Made by a program: the position numbers and the translations under genes
Shown here: positions 34,505-44,760 of the stretch, one piece after another
Layout: the number at the start of each line of letters is the position of its first letter
Numbering within the stretch: the stretch's first letter is position 1
The notes under the pieces: generated by a model
Seen by the model: only the letters and a program-made list of their open reading frames with translations
Told to the model about the DNA's origin: nothing
Databases searched by the model: none
Source: UBA6912 sp963792895
GTDB lineage: Bacteria > Actinomycetota > Acidimicrobiia > Spongiisociales > UBA5794
DNA: 64,000 bases
Reading direction: 5' to 3'
NCBI GenBank assembly: GCA_963792895.1
Contig: CAWBYA010000007.1
Location: 372,001 to 436,000 of the forward strand

Positions 34505-37500
34505 GTGTCGGATCGTTTCCACCCCATCTCGATGGAGCAGCTGACGGATTGGGTGTTCACGGAGCTGGACGAGCAGGACTCGCTGTTCAACGTCCCACGC
34601 TCGGCGTTCTTCGTGCCGAAGCCGGACCACCCCTACCGGCTCTCCATGTACGGCGTCGAGCTCGACACGCCTTTCGGCGTTGCAGCAGGCCCGCACACGC
34701 AGATGGCGCAGAACATCATCGTGTCGTGGCTCGTCGGATCCCGTTTGCTCGAGCTCAAGACCATCCAGACGCTCGACGAGCTCGACGTCAACAAGCCGTG
34801 TATCGACGTCGAGGACGAGGGCTACAACGTCGAATGGTCCCAGGAGCTGAAGGTCTTCGAGTCGTTCGACGAGTACCTGCGGGCGTGGGTGCTGATCCAC
34901 GCGTTGCACCACAAGTTCGGGTGGCATGGAGAGCGCCCCGGCATGATCTTCAACATGAGCGTCGGCTACAACCTGGAAGGCATGCTCGAGCCGAACGTCC
35001 AGTGGTACTTCGACACGATGGCGGATGCTTCCGCCTACCTCCCGGGGTACATCGACATCGTCGCCGAGCGGTATCCGGCCGTGCGGGACATCGACATCCC
35101 GAGCCGGCTGTCGGACACCATCACGCTGTCGACCATGCACGGCTGCCCTCCCGACGAGATCGAGAAGATCTCCCTCTACCTGCTCGAAGAGCGTGGGCTC
35201 CACACGTCGGTCAAGTGCAACCCGACGCTCCTCGGAGCCGATCGGGTGCGAGGGATCGTCAACGACGCCCTCGGCTTCGACGACGTTCCGATCCCCGACG
35301 AGGCCTTCGGGCACGACCTCATGTACGTCGATGCGGTGCCGATGTTCCACAATCTGCGCCGGGTGGCTGCCGCAAAGGGGCTCACCTTCGGGCTCAAGCT
35401 GACCAACACGCTCGAGGTCGACAACTGGCGAACCGTGTTCGACAAGGACCAGATGATGTATCTGTCCGGCCGGGCGCTGCACGCCGTGACGACCAACCTG
35501 GCCTCGAAGATCTCCGAGGAGTTCCGCGGCGACCTCATGTTGTCGTTCGCCGGCGGCGCAGACTGCTTCAACGTCGCGGACCTGCTCCGCTCCGGGATGC
35601 GGACGATCACCGTGTGCTCGGATCTGCTCAAGTCCGGCGGGCTACCTACGGATGCTCCAGTACATGGAGAACGTCGAAGCCGCCTACGACGAGGTGGGCG
35701 CCGTCGACAGCGCCGACTTCATCTCCAAGACGGCCTTGCGGCAGGACGCGGTGGCCGAGTACACGCCGCTCATGCGCTATGCCTCCCTCACAGACAGCGG
35801 TCTCGATCTCACGCTGGGGCAGTGCGCGGCCCTCGAGGAAGCGCTCACTGCCCACGAGGGGCCCGAACCGGTTGCCGACATCGTCCACGCCTGGGCCATG
35901 GCCAACGGCTTCGATGAGGAGCGGGCGGCGGCGATCGTGGACCTCACCGTCAAGGTGCTGTCGCGGATCAACCTGCGCCAATACGCCGAGCAGGTGCGCA
36001 ACGAGTGGCGGTATCAGAAGCACTCGTTCCGGATGGACCGCTCGAAGACCCCGCGGGAGCTGCACTACTTCGACTGCATCGAGGCGCCCTGCGTCGACGA
36101 GTGCCCGGTCGATCAGAAGGTCCCCCAGTACATGAACGCAGTGCGGGAGGGGAACTTCCTCGAGGCCGTGAAGCTGGCGCGCGAGGACAACCCGCTGCCG
36201 TCGATCCTGGGCAGGGTGTGTGACCACCTCTGTGAAAACACCTGCATCCGGACCCACTTCGACCAGCCATTGGCCATTCGCCAGATCAAACGGTTCATCA
36301 TGGATCACGAAGAGCAGCCGGTGCTCTTCGTCGAGAGCCCGTCGACGAAGGCCAAGGTGGCCGTCGTCGGCGCAGGCCCGGCGGGTCTCGCCGCCGCCCA
36401 GGAGCTCGGCTACGCCGGCTTCGCGGTGACCATCTTCGAGGCGCACCCGTATGCGGGAGGCATGGTGGGCGGGGCGATCCCGTCGTATCGTTTGCCGCAA
36501 GCGGAGATCGACCAGGACATGGCGATCCTCGACGAGCTCGGCGTGGACATCCGGTACGGCCAGAAGGCCGGGGTCGACTTCACCATCGACGAGTTGCGCA
36601 GGGACGGGTACGTCGCCGTGTTCATCGCCGTCGGCGCCCAGCTCGCCAAGAAGCTGAACCTCCCCGGCGAGGACGCTGAGGGCATGCTCGACGGCATCAC
36701 GTTCTTGCGGAGCGTCCGCGAGGAGAATCCGATCCCGATCGGGGCCCGGGTGGGGGTGGTCGGTGCCGGCGACACGGCGATGGACTGCGTCCGGTCGGCG
36801 CGCCGGGTCGGCGCCGATGAGGTCTACCTCATCTACCGGCGCACCAGTCGACCAGATGCCCGCCGACCCGGAGGAGATCCACGCCAGCCGGGAAGAGGGC
36901 ATCAAGATCGTCGAGCTGGCGAACCCGGCGGCACTCCACGTCGAGGACGGTGTGCTGCGCGGGCTCGTGTGCACCAAGACCGAGTATCGGGGCGACCGCG
37001 ATGCGTCGGGCCGCAAGATCCCGTTCGACGTCCCCGACTCCGAGTTCGAGATCGAGCTCGACAATCTGATCCTTGCGATCAGCCAGCACTCCGTGCTCGA
37101 CTTCTTCGGTGACAACCCGCCGTCGCTCACGGCACGGGGCTACATCGAGGTCGATCCGCAGACGTTCGAGTCGTCGATCCCGGGTGTCTATGCGGGTGGC
37201 GACGTTGCCGCCCACGGCCCGTCGTCCATCGTGAAGGCGGCCGCCGACGGCAAGGTGGTCGCTGCCGCCATCGCGGCCAAACACGGCACGGCACGGGCGA
37301 TGCCCGCCCACGCCGAGAGGCCCATCGATCTGCACGAGATGGTCGTCCGCCGCTCGCGCCGCGAGTACAGGGTGCCGATCCGGTTCAGTCCGCTCGAAGA
37401 GCGCGACGGGTTCGAGGAGACCGTGCTGTCGTACACCCCCGAAGAGGCGATGCGGGAGGCGAGCCGGTGCCTCGACTGTCACGAGATCTGCAGCCTCTGC

Positions 37501-38074
37501 GTCGGGGTGTGCCCGAACATGGCGCTGATGACGTACCAGATGGCGCCTGTTGCGGCCGATCTCCCGACGCTGACGGTGCAAGGCGGCGCCGTCGTGGCCG
37601 GCGAGACTGCGCCAGTTCGTGGCCGGCCAGCAGCTCCAGATCGCAGTGCTCACCGACTTCTGCAACGAATGTGGCAACTGCGTGACGGCATGCCCGACGT
37701 CGGGTGAGCCGTACAAGGACAAGCCACGGCTCTATCTGAATCGGGACGACTTCGAGGCCGAGAAGACGAACGCCTTCATGATGTTCGGTGACTCGGTGAT
37801 GGAGGCCCGGGTGGATGGGCAGACCCACCGGATCGAGGTCAACGGCGTCGTCGAGTACACGGCGCCGACGTTCACCGCGAAGCTCGACGCCGGCACGCTC
37901 GAACTCCTCGAGGCGACGCCGACGGCGGCTGCGTCTGAGGGCGAAGTCCTGTCGCTCGAGCCCGCGGCTGTGATGCACACGCTGCTCACGGGTGTCAGCG
38001 TATCGATGCCCCACATCCCGGTGATGGTCGGCGAGGGCACGTTCGTCGCCCACCCCGGCTACCCGGAGGCCTGA
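34505..38074 (+). CDS. ygfK: YgfK-type iron-sulfur flavoprotein (three frame breaks)
   Basis: A protein of about 1190 residues read across three breaks, each explained by one extra base, near 35638, 36846 and 37605. An N-terminal TIM barrel (about 1-380) like dihydroorotate/dihydropyrimidine dehydrogenases (FGVAAGPHTQMAQNII, TLSTMHGCPPDEIE) is followed by a GltD-like domain with CIEAPCVDECPVDQ (about 524), VVGAGPAGLAAAQELG (FAD, about 622) and VVGAGDTAMDC (NAD(P)). It ends with Fe-S motifs CLDCHEICSLCVGVC and CNECGNCVTACP. GTG 34505 follows AGGAGGT. It was once called a selenate reductase subunit; purine-pathway reduction of an oxidised ring is more likely. Confidence 0.92.
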
Positions 38075-38301
38075 CGCAGCGGCGCGGCCATGTGAGGGCG
38101 ACTGGCGGCGGGTCGCCGTGTGGCGGCCCGCACCGCGTTCGGGGCCTTCTGGGTCGATCGCACCATCCGGGGGCGAACGTGGCCGTTGCTCGTTAGATCT
38201 GGGGCGCCTCGGGTGTCTCATCTATGGAATGGGCTCCCACATCCGGCGGCCCAGTCCCCGCCAAGGGGACGGCCGTCGGATACCCAGGCAAGGGGAAGAG
38301 A

Positions 38302-38478
38302 ATGACACGCGAAGCAATGATCACCTACATGAACTCCTGGCTCCTGGAGAACGGCTGGTTCGCCGGAAAGCGCGAACTGGACTTCATCCTCGAGGTGCGC
38401 AGGATGGCAGAGCAGCTCCCTCGGATCGTCGGCCATCCCGTCCTCGGCCGGGACCTCCAGCTCGGCGACTCCCAGTAG
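38302..38478 (+). CDS. Small hypothetical protein, 58 aa
   Basis: ATG 38302 follows GGGGAAGAG at proper spacing. The product (MTREAMITYMNSWLLENGWF, then an amphipathic helix ELDFILEVRRMAEQLPRI) looks like a real folded mini-protein with Trp/Phe/Leu content and ends 60 nt before the convergent fhs stop. It is the last rightward gene after ygfK. No family is recognised. Its position between ygfK and formate-tetrahydrofolate ligase makes a purine-pathway link possible. Confidence 0.55.
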   Translation: MTREAMITYMNSWLLENGWFAGKRELDFILEVRRMAEQLPRIVGHPVLGRDLQLGDSQ

Positions 38479-38537
38479 CTCGAGTCTTTGAAGCCGGAGA
38501 GTCGTCCTTCGCTCCCTGAGCGTCGCCGGCTCGCCGC

Positions 38538-40302
38538 TCAGAACAACCCGACCACGTTCCCGTTCTTGTCGACATCGACATTCATGAACGCGGGCTTCGT
38601 CCCGAGACCCGGCATCGTCCGCATCTCGCCGAGCAGCGGGTAGATGAAGCCGGCGCCCACCGACGCCCGCACCTCCCGCACCGGCAGCGTGTAGCCCGAA
38701 GGGGCGCCCTTGAGGGCAGGATCGTGGCTGATCGACAGGTGGGTCTTCGCCATGCAGATCGGGAGGTACCCGAAGCCGGCCTTCTCGAAGTCGGCGATCT
38801 GGCGTTCGGCCGTCGCCGAGTACTCGACGTCGGCGGCACCGTAGACCTGGGTGCCGATCGCCTCGATCTTCTCCTTGATCGAACGGTTGAGGGGGTAGAG
38901 GAAGTTGAACTCGCTCGGCTCCTCGCAGGCCGCGACGACTGCCTCGGCGAGGTCCTGCCGCGCCGGCGCCACCCCGCTCCCACTGCTCGGTCGTCACCGC
39001 GGCAAATGCCCCGGCTGCTTCGGCCATCTCCTCGACGAGGCGAACCTCGCGTTGACTGTCGGTGGAGAAGCTGTTGACGGCGACCACCACGGTGACCCCG
39101 AAGCGCTTGGCATTGGCGATGTGCGCCTCGAGGTTGGCGATGCCGGCTCGGAGCAGCGGCAGGTTCTCCTCGGTGTAGGCGGGCGCCAATGGGCGCCCGG
39201 CGACGACCTTGGGCCCGCCGCCGTGGGTCTTGAGGGCACGGACCGTGGCGACGAGCACGACACAGTCCGGCTTGAGCCCCGACACCCGGCACTTGATGTC
39301 GAAGAACTTCTCCATCCCCATGTCGGCACCGAAACCTGATTCTGTGACGACGTAGTCGCCCAGGTGAAGCCCGAGGTGGTCGGCGAGGATCGACGAGTTG
39401 CCGTGGGCGATGTTGGCGAATGGCCCTGCATGGACGAAGGCGGGCTGGCCCTCGAGGGTCTGCATCATCGTCGGGTGCAGCGTGTCCTTCATCAGCACGG
39501 TGACGGCCCCGGCGACTCCGAGGTCTTCGAGCGTGATCGGCGTGCCTGCCCGTGAGTTCCCGACGACCACCCGTGACACACGCTCGCGGAGGTTGCGAAG
39601 CGCTGCGCTGTACCCGTCGCCGTCGGTGAGCGCGAGAATCGCCATGAGCTCACTCGCCACGGTGATGTCATATCCGGTCTCGCGGGGACGCCCATCGGCC
39701 GAGCCGCCGAGCCCGACGATCACGTTGCGCAGTGCTCGATCGTTGACGTCCAGCACCCGCCGCCACTGGATGCGGTCCGGATCGATCGCCAGTCGCCGCA
39801 GTCCGGCCGCGGTGAGCTGCTCGTCCGTGAGACGGCTCTCGTGGTACCAGCGAGCGTCGATGGCCGCGGCGACGAGGTTGTGGGCTGCCGTGATCGCGTG
39901 GACATCGCCGGTGAGGTGGAGGTTGAAGTCCTCCATCGGGACGACCTGGCTGTAGCCGCCCCCGGCGGCGCCGCCCTTGATGCCGAACGTCGGGCCGAGG
40001 CTGGGCTGCCGGATCGAGGCGATGGCGCGATGCCCCAGCCGTCCGAGGCCCTGAACGAGGCCGACGACTGTTGTGGTCTTGCCCTCGCCGAGTGGGGTGG
40101 GCGTGATCGCCGTCACGTCGACGTACTTGCCGCGCGGCTGGCGCTGGATGCGGGTGAGCGTGTCGAGGTGGATCTTCGCTTTGGTGTTGCCGTAGAGGAT
40201 GAGCTCGTCGCGTTCGATCCCGATCTCGTCCGCGATCTCCCAGATCGGGCGGATCGTCGCTGCCTGAGCGATGGCAAGGTCGCTGGGAACCGGCGTGCTC
40301 AC
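38538..40302 (-). CDS. fhs: Formate-tetrahydrofolate ligase (frame break)
   Basis: A ligase of about 587 residues forming 10-formyl-tetrahydrofolate from formate, ATP and tetrahydrofolate; run backwards it yields ATP. Visible motifs are ITPTPLGEGKTTT (ATP loop), RQPSLGPTFGIKGGAAGGGYSQV and NLHLTGDVHAI, and the C-terminal MPGLGTKPAFMNVDVD. The frame breaks near 38970 (ERGGAGA to RQDLAEAVV), with one extra base. GTG 40302 follows GGAGGACAC. In purine-fermenting clostridia this enzyme recovers ATP from ring-derived one-carbon units. Its place between ygfK and the carbamoyltransferase cluster fits that role, by inference. Confidence 0.95.
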
Positions 40303-40384
40303 GTGTCCTCCTTGGCGGGGCGATGCGATTCCCCGGTCTGGGTCGCAACCTCCGATTCTGGTCGATCGTGAGGCAGGTCGCTGT

Positions 40385-40430
40385 ACTTGCGTGGATCGGG
40401 TGCCGTTTCTGGTGGGTCACCCACGCAAGT
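40385..40430. terminator. Nested inverted repeats between amidase and fhs
   Basis: A perfect 10-bp inverted repeat (ACTTGCGTGG at 40385-40394, CCACGCAAGT at 40421-40430) encloses a 26-nt loop. The right part also contains a shorter dyad, GTGGGT-C-ACCCAC (40412-40424), that competes for the same bases. It lies 20 nt after the amidase stop and 83-128 bp upstream of fhs, so it could be the amidase terminator, an fhs control element, or both. Confidence 0.5.
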
Positions 40431-40449
40431 TCGGACGGGTGCGCCCTCA

Positions 40450-41652
40450 TTACCCACCGAGCAGCATCTGGACACCGCCGGCATCCAGCAGCTCCTGGGC
40501 TCGTGTGGCGAGGGAGCCGTCGTGGATCGCTGCATAGAGCGCGTCGCCGGGGCACGTGGTGGCGGCGTGGTCACGATGTCCCATTGCGTCCGCGACGCCG
40601 ACGTCGAACATCTGGCTGCCCCACGCAACGAGCTGAGCCACGTTCTCGAGCTGGACCGACGTCGGCGTGCTGACGTCGAAGTTGCCCTCGACGACGATCA
40701 GGAGGTGCCCCGTCGGGTCGTACGCGGTGGCCGTGTCGCCCACCGCCGTGAAAGGGCGACCCTCATAGATCATCCCGTCGCGCCCGACGATGAAGTGGTA
40801 GGCCAGGTCCGGCCAACCGAGACTCTGGTGATAGCCCTGCCAGCCCTGGAACTGCTGCGGTCCAGTGACCCCCGTGACGGTGCCGGCGTGGTGGATGGTC
40901 AGCTCGTCGATCGTGTGGTTGGTGAACGACCCGGTCGGGGAGGCCGCGCCCCACTCTCCCCTGGGGACCACATCGACGGTCACGGGCCGCGGCGGAACTG
41001 CGACCGGCGAGAGCCCAAGTGCTCGGCCGAGGAAGGTTGCCATCTGCGCTCGAGTGACTGCCGCAGACGGGCAGTAGTGATCGTTCGCCGGTGGGTTGCA
41101 CCCGAGCGTGATGCCCTCGGCGGCAATCGCATCGATCGACCCTTCGAAGACCGAGCCGTCATCGTCCGTGAAGCGGTTCGTGGTGACGGTGGGGTAGCCG
41201 AAGCCTCGTTGAAGAAGAGCGGCCATTTGGCCTCGCGTGACCGGAGCGGACGGGCAGTAGCGATCGTTGGCGGGCGGGTTACACCCGCGTGTGATGCCGA
41301 CCGTCGCAATCCGGTCGATGTCATCGGCGAAGATGGAGGCATCGGCGTCCGTGAAGGAACTCGGACCCTCCACCGGAGGCAGGTGAAGTGCTCGTGCCAG
41401 CAGTGCCGCCATCTGGCCCCTCGTGACCGGCGCTCCCGGGCAGTAGCGATCGCTGTCCGGCGGGTTGCAGCCGTTGGTGATTCCTGCAGCAGCTATCGCT
41501 TCGATCCACTCTTGGTGGATGCTCGCGTCGTCGTCGACAAACGTCCCACCAGGTGGCAGTTGGGCCATCGCCGGCACTATCGGAGCGGCCGCGGCGGGCG
41601 CCATCGCGATCAGCGCCGCTGCGACGCAACCGATCGCAGTTGCCCTGATCAC
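40450..41652 (-). CDS. SLH-domain peptidoglycan-recognition amidase
   Basis: A 400-residue exported protein from GTG 41652 with a signal peptide (VAAALIAMAPAAAA), three SLH-like repeats (about 35-220, each ending in CNPPANDRYCPSAPVTRGQMA) and a C-terminal PGRP/amidase-2 domain (about 235-395). Zinc and catalytic residues are visible: ELTIHHAG, AYHFIVGRDG, MGHRDHAATTCPGD. It should cleave the N-acetylmuramoyl-L-alanine bond while bound to the cell wall through the SLH repeats. It is divergent from a second PGRP gene, which lacks SLH repeats. The repeats' CNPPxxxxYCP loops are unusually Cys-rich. Confidence 0.9.
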   Translation of the reverse strand: MIRATAIGCVAAALIAMAPAAAAPIVPAMAQLPPGGTFVDDDASIHQEWIEAIAAAGITNGCNPPDSDRYCPGAPVTRGQMAALLARALHLPPVEGPSSFTDADASIFADDIDRIATVGITRGCNPPANDRYCPSAPVTRGQMAALLQRGFGYPTVTTNRFTDDDGSVFEGSIDAIAAEGITLGCNPPANDHYCPSAAVTRAQMATFLGRALGLSPVAVPPRPVTVDVVPRGEWGAASPTGSFTNHTIDELTIHHAGTVTGVTGPQQFQGWQGYHQSLGWPDLAYHFIVGRDGMIYEGRPFTAVGDTATAYDPTGHLLIVVEGNFDVSTPTSVQLENVAQLVAWGSQMFDVGVADAMGHRDHAATTCPGDALYAAIHDGSLATRAQELLDAGGVQMLLGG

Positions 41653-41823
41653 TTGGCTGAACGCCCCTCGTCGCTTGGTGCGGAACCTAGTGCATCGGAA
41701 TCGTGGCACGTGCCGCGGGAGACAGACGGCCGGAGGCGATTGATAGCCTTGCACCGTCGATATGCTCTCACCGGGCCGTGCTGCACGATCGGCAGGGTGG
41801 CATACCGTGCGGCGGGAGGGTTC

Positions 41824-42663
41824 ATGGCCGAACGAGAAGTGAGCCGGCGGTGGTTCCTCGGGCGTATCGCGGCGCTGGCGGGCCTCACCGGTGCAGCCGC
41901 CGTTGGTCTGGGCCGGGTTCTCTCGCCCGGTACGCCCGGAACTGCAACCGGCACAACAGCGGTTGCGCTCGATCCGCCGCGCGTCCCGACGGTATCGACC
42001 ACAGCCGGACCCGCGGCGACGACCACGACCTCCACCACGGCGGCAGCCACCACGACGACTGTTGCGGCTCCGGTCGTCGAGATCGCCGCACTCTGCCGGG
42101 ACGGGTGGGGCGCGCTCCCGGTCGCCGGCTCGTTTGTGACGCACGAGATCGAGCGCCTGACAGTCCACCACACGGCGGCGCTCCTGGAGTCCAACTCCCA
42201 GGCCCCAGCCAGGATCCGGCAACACCAGAGGTACCACCTCGATCGCGGTTGGCCGGATCTCGCATATCACTTCATCGTCGACGCTGCGGGATATGTCTAC
42301 GAGGGTCGGCCCGTCGATGCAGTCGGCGACACGGGCACCGAGTACGACCCGACGGGCCACTTTCTCGTGTGTTGTGAAGGCAACTTCGACGAGCAGGAGC
42401 CTGCACCGGCGCAGCTCACCTCACTGGCGAACGTGCTTGCGTGGGCTGCGGCGACGTTCGCCGTGTCTGCGGACACGATTCGAGGTCATCGCGACTGGGC
42501 GGCAACGAGTTGCCCCGGCGATCTCCTCTACCCGTTCGTCGAGAGCGGCGAGCTGGCCGCATTGGTAGCGGGTCTCGTGGATGCCGGAGGCGTGACGCTC
42601 ACCGTCGAGTGCGGCGATTCGGCCCGCGCCATGGTCGCTGCCATCGAACAAGGGAAAGCGTGA
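41824..42663 (+). CDS. Tat-exported peptidoglycan-recognition amidase
   Basis: The 279-residue product starts with a twin-arginine signal (SRRWFLGRIAALAGL), a Thr-rich linker (about 65-85) and a PGRP domain: RLTVHHTAAL, AYHFIVDAAG, IRGHRDWAATSCPGDL. All zinc-site residues (two His, Tyr, Cys) are kept, so it is probably an active amidase secreted folded through Tat. ATG 41824 follows a GGGAGGG site. It overlaps the next gene (TGATG at 42661-42665), a D,D-peptidase-like lipoprotein, giving a cell-wall hydrolase pair. Confidence 0.9.
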   Translation: MAEREVSRRWFLGRIAALAGLTGAAAVGLGRVLSPGTPGTATGTTAVALDPPRVPTVSTTAGPAATTTTSTTAAATTTTVAAPVVEIAALCRDGWGALPVAGSFVTHEIERLTVHHTAALLESNSQAPARIRQHQRYHLDRGWPDLAYHFIVDAAGYVYEGRPVDAVGDTGTEYDPTGHFLVCCEGNFDEQEPAPAQLTSLANVLAWAAATFAVSADTIRGHRDWAATSCPGDLLYPFVESGELAALVAGLVDAGGVTLTVECGDSARAMVAAIEQGKA

Positions 42664-43472
42664 TGCGGCGCTTGGCGTGGCTCCTGCCTCTCGTCGCTCT
42701 GGCGGCGGCATGCGCACAGGCCGTCTCGGCGGTGCCAGACGCCGATCGTGCACCGGATCCGATCGCTGCAGTCGTCGCAACCGAGATGGGCGCTCGGCCC
42801 GATGACGATGCGAGCACGCCGGCGGCCACGACCCCGGCGGCGGCCACGACGCCGGAGGAACGCCCGGCGACGGCGTCCACGACGACAACTCGGCCCGAGG
42901 CGGTCTTCAGCGGCGAGATCGTCGCGATCGACGACGCCATCGCCGCTCGCATGACGGCATCCTGGCGGTCGGGGTGCCCGGTCGGGCTCGACGAGCTGCG
43001 GCTCGTGCGCGTCACGCACCATGACTTCGCCGGCGGCGTGACGGAGGGCGAGATCGTGGTGAACGAGGACGTTGCCGCCGATGTGCTCGCCGTGTTCGAA
43101 GCGTTGTTCGCTGCCGGCTATCCGATCGAGCGGATGGAACTCGTTGATGTCTACGGAGCCGACGACGGCGCGTCGATGGCGGCCAACAACACGTCCGGCT
43201 TCAACTGTCGCGTGGTTGCGGGTACGGCGAGATGGTCCCAACACGCCTACGGCACCGCGATCGACCTCAACCCGCTCATCAACCCCTTCGTCCGCGGTGC
43301 GCGGGTGGCTCCTCCGCTGGGAGCCGACTACGCGGACCGGACCGTTGATCATCCCGCCTTGATCCGACCGGGCGACGCGGTGACCGCCGCCTTCTCCGCT
43401 ATCGGCTGGACCTGGGGAGGCACGTGGACCTCCGCCAAGGACTACCAGCACTTCTCGCTCAGCGGGAGGTGA
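42663..43472 (+). CDS. VanY/M15-type D-alanyl-D-alanine carboxypeptidase lipoprotein
   Basis: A 269-residue lipoprotein (lipobox LAAAC) with a Thr/Pro linker and an M15 peptidase domain. The metal-binding set is visible as SQHAYGTAIDLNP (His, Asp) and DYQHFSL (His). It should trim D-Ala from peptidoglycan stem peptides or act as an L,D/D,D-endopeptidase. Its start overlaps the stop of the upstream PGRP gene, so the two are translationally coupled. Its 3' end overlaps the convergent SARP gene by 14 bases. Confidence 0.85.
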   Translation: MRRLAWLLPLVALAAACAQAVSAVPDADRAPDPIAAVVATEMGARPDDDASTPAATTPAAATTPEERPATASTTTTRPEAVFSGEIVAIDDAIAARMTASWRSGCPVGLDELRLVRVTHHDFAGGVTEGEIVVNEDVAADVLAVFEALFAAGYPIERMELVDVYGADDGASMAANNTSGFNCRVVAGTARWSQHAYGTAIDLNPLINPFVRGARVAPPLGADYADRTVDHPALIRPGDAVTAAFSAIGWTWGGTWTSAKDYQHFSLSGR

Positions 43473-44313
43473 GCGCACCCCGGATCCTGGAGCCCCGGCG
43501 GGCGGCAGCATCGAGGCGCAGACGGTTCACGAGCCAGCGGGAAAGCTCCTCCACGGTGTCGAACGACCGGGACTCACACGTCGTGACGTCCAGGATCGAC
43601 CCGGCCCAGTCGGTCGAGCTGCCGTCGGTGTGGACGATGAGGGTACCGGGACCAGGGTCGTGTCGCGCGTGCCTCGCATCGATCTCTGCGGGCAAGATGA
43701 GCCGGCACCTTGCCGTGAGGTTCCACGGATCGATTTCGAGCAGCCGGCTTGCGGACTCATCGAGATGATCGGCGTGGTCGAGCTCCGCCTCGAGCGCAAC
43801 CAACCGATCGAGCAACCTCGCCAAACGGCGACGGGCTCGTTCAGCCGTCACGAGACGCCAATGCTCCCAGTCCGGAGCCGCAGGCAGCCTGAGATCCTCG
43901 AGGAAGTCGCCGCGGTACAAGCTTGCCGCCCTCCGTAGGACTGCGTGGGGATCCGACGGAGACAGCTGGCTTTGCGACGCCCGCTCGAACTCGACCAAGT
44001 CGACCATCACCCCTCTTGTTGCGGCAAGGGTTATCCGGGTGCGGTTGCCTCGCACGAGGGGAGTGCCGCGAGGGTCGGTGCCCAGCCGTGTCCGCAGGAC
44101 CCACAGCGCGTGGCGCAGATTGCCGAGTGCCGCCCCTTCTGGTCGTTCCGGCCACAGCAGCTCGGCGACGTGGGACCGGTGGTGGTGGCGCCCAGGGTCG
44201 TGAGCGAGGTAGGCGAGAAGCGCCCGCACGGTGTCTGACTCCAGATCCGTGACGGGCTCGCCGTCGACCGTGACTTCGAAGGCGCCGAGCAGGCAGATGT
44301 CGAGCCATGCCAT
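43459..44313 (-). CDS. BTAD/SARP-like transcriptional regulator, no ATPase
   Basis: A 284-residue protein with an N-terminal winged helix (LDICLLGAFEVTVDGEPV, LGNLRHALWVLRTRLG) and a BTAD domain (about 110-215). It lacks the NB-ARC domain of the 1048-residue regulator at 21040, so it is a minimal SARP. ATG 44313 follows GGGGGAC. It is divergent from the secreted Pro-rich peptide at 44537, with a 223-bp region between. SARPs usually activate nearby peptide or secondary-metabolite genes. Confidence 0.8.
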   Translation of the reverse strand: MAWLDICLLGAFEVTVDGEPVTDLESDTVRALLAYLAHDPGRHHHRSHVAELLWPERPEGAALGNLRHALWVLRTRLGTDPRGTPLVRGNRTRITLAATRGVMVDLVEFERASQSQLSPSDPHAVLRRAASLYRGDFLEDLRLPAAPDWEHWRLVTAERARRRLARLLDRLVALEAELDHADHLDESASRLLEIDPWNLTARCRLILPAEIDARHARHDPGPGTLIVHTDGSSTDWAGSILDVTTCESRSFDTVEELSRWLVNRLRLDAAARRGSRIRGALTSR

Positions 44314-44536
44314 GAGGTCCCCCAGTATCGGTTGGAACCACACGAGGAGCGTGACATGGATGGCCACCCGCAGACCAGGGCACATCGGCCCATTGGTCGT
44401 CCGGGGCGCCAACGCGCAATCCACGCGCCTGCATGCGCACGGTGGTGATGCGTCGAACAGGAGGAGAGATCGACGTACTCGGGTCGAGTGGTGGCCGGAT
44501 CTCGGTTTCGAGGCAGCTCACACAGGAGGAGCAGTC

Positions 44537-44749
44537 ATGCGCAAGCTGATTGACGGCGCCCGGAGGCTGAGCAAGAGGGTCGCAGCACTTCTCGCAGCAA
44601 CGTTGCTGCTGGTGGTGCTTGCCGGCCCGGCTCAGGCCAAGCCGATGATTCGGTGCTTGGACTTCTCAGAAGGGATTGCACAGGCACAGCCGGCTCGGGG
44701 TTTGCAGCCGTCGCCGCCCATGTGCCCGCCGCCACCGCACGACATGTGA
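44537..44749 (+). CDS. Small secreted Pro-rich peptide, 70 aa
   Basis: ATG 44537 follows an ideal AGGAGGA at 44524-44530. Residues 1-34 form a signal peptide (RRLSKRVAALLAATLLLVVLAGPAQA). The mature part is about 36 residues, with two Cys (IRC and MCP) and a Pro-rich end (PSPPMCPPPPHDM). A strong hairpin terminator follows 12 nt after the stop. It is divergent from a SARP regulator. It could be a bacteriocin-like, signalling or cell-wall peptide; no modification enzymes are nearby, and no family is recognised. Confidence 0.65.
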   Translation: MRKLIDGARRLSKRVAALLAATLLLVVLAGPAQAKPMIRCLDFSEGIAQAQPARGLQPSPPMCPPPPHDM

Positions 44750-44760
44750 CACACCGTTGA

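Noticed and set aside
29920..34590. A 1556-codon open frame on the minus strand
   Set aside because: It runs antisense to xdhD and ssnA and has the Arg/His/Val/Asp-rich composition of a GC-bias shadow; only its last 122 codons (the YheO-like protein) look real.
35638..37610. Programmed ribosomal frameshifting in ygfK
   Set aside because: The three sites share no slippery heptamer or following structure, and similar one-base insertions hit many unrelated genes.
34505..38074. YgfK as a selenate reductase
   Set aside because: The older name rests on weak evidence; the domain order and the xdhD-ssnA context fit purine breakdown better.
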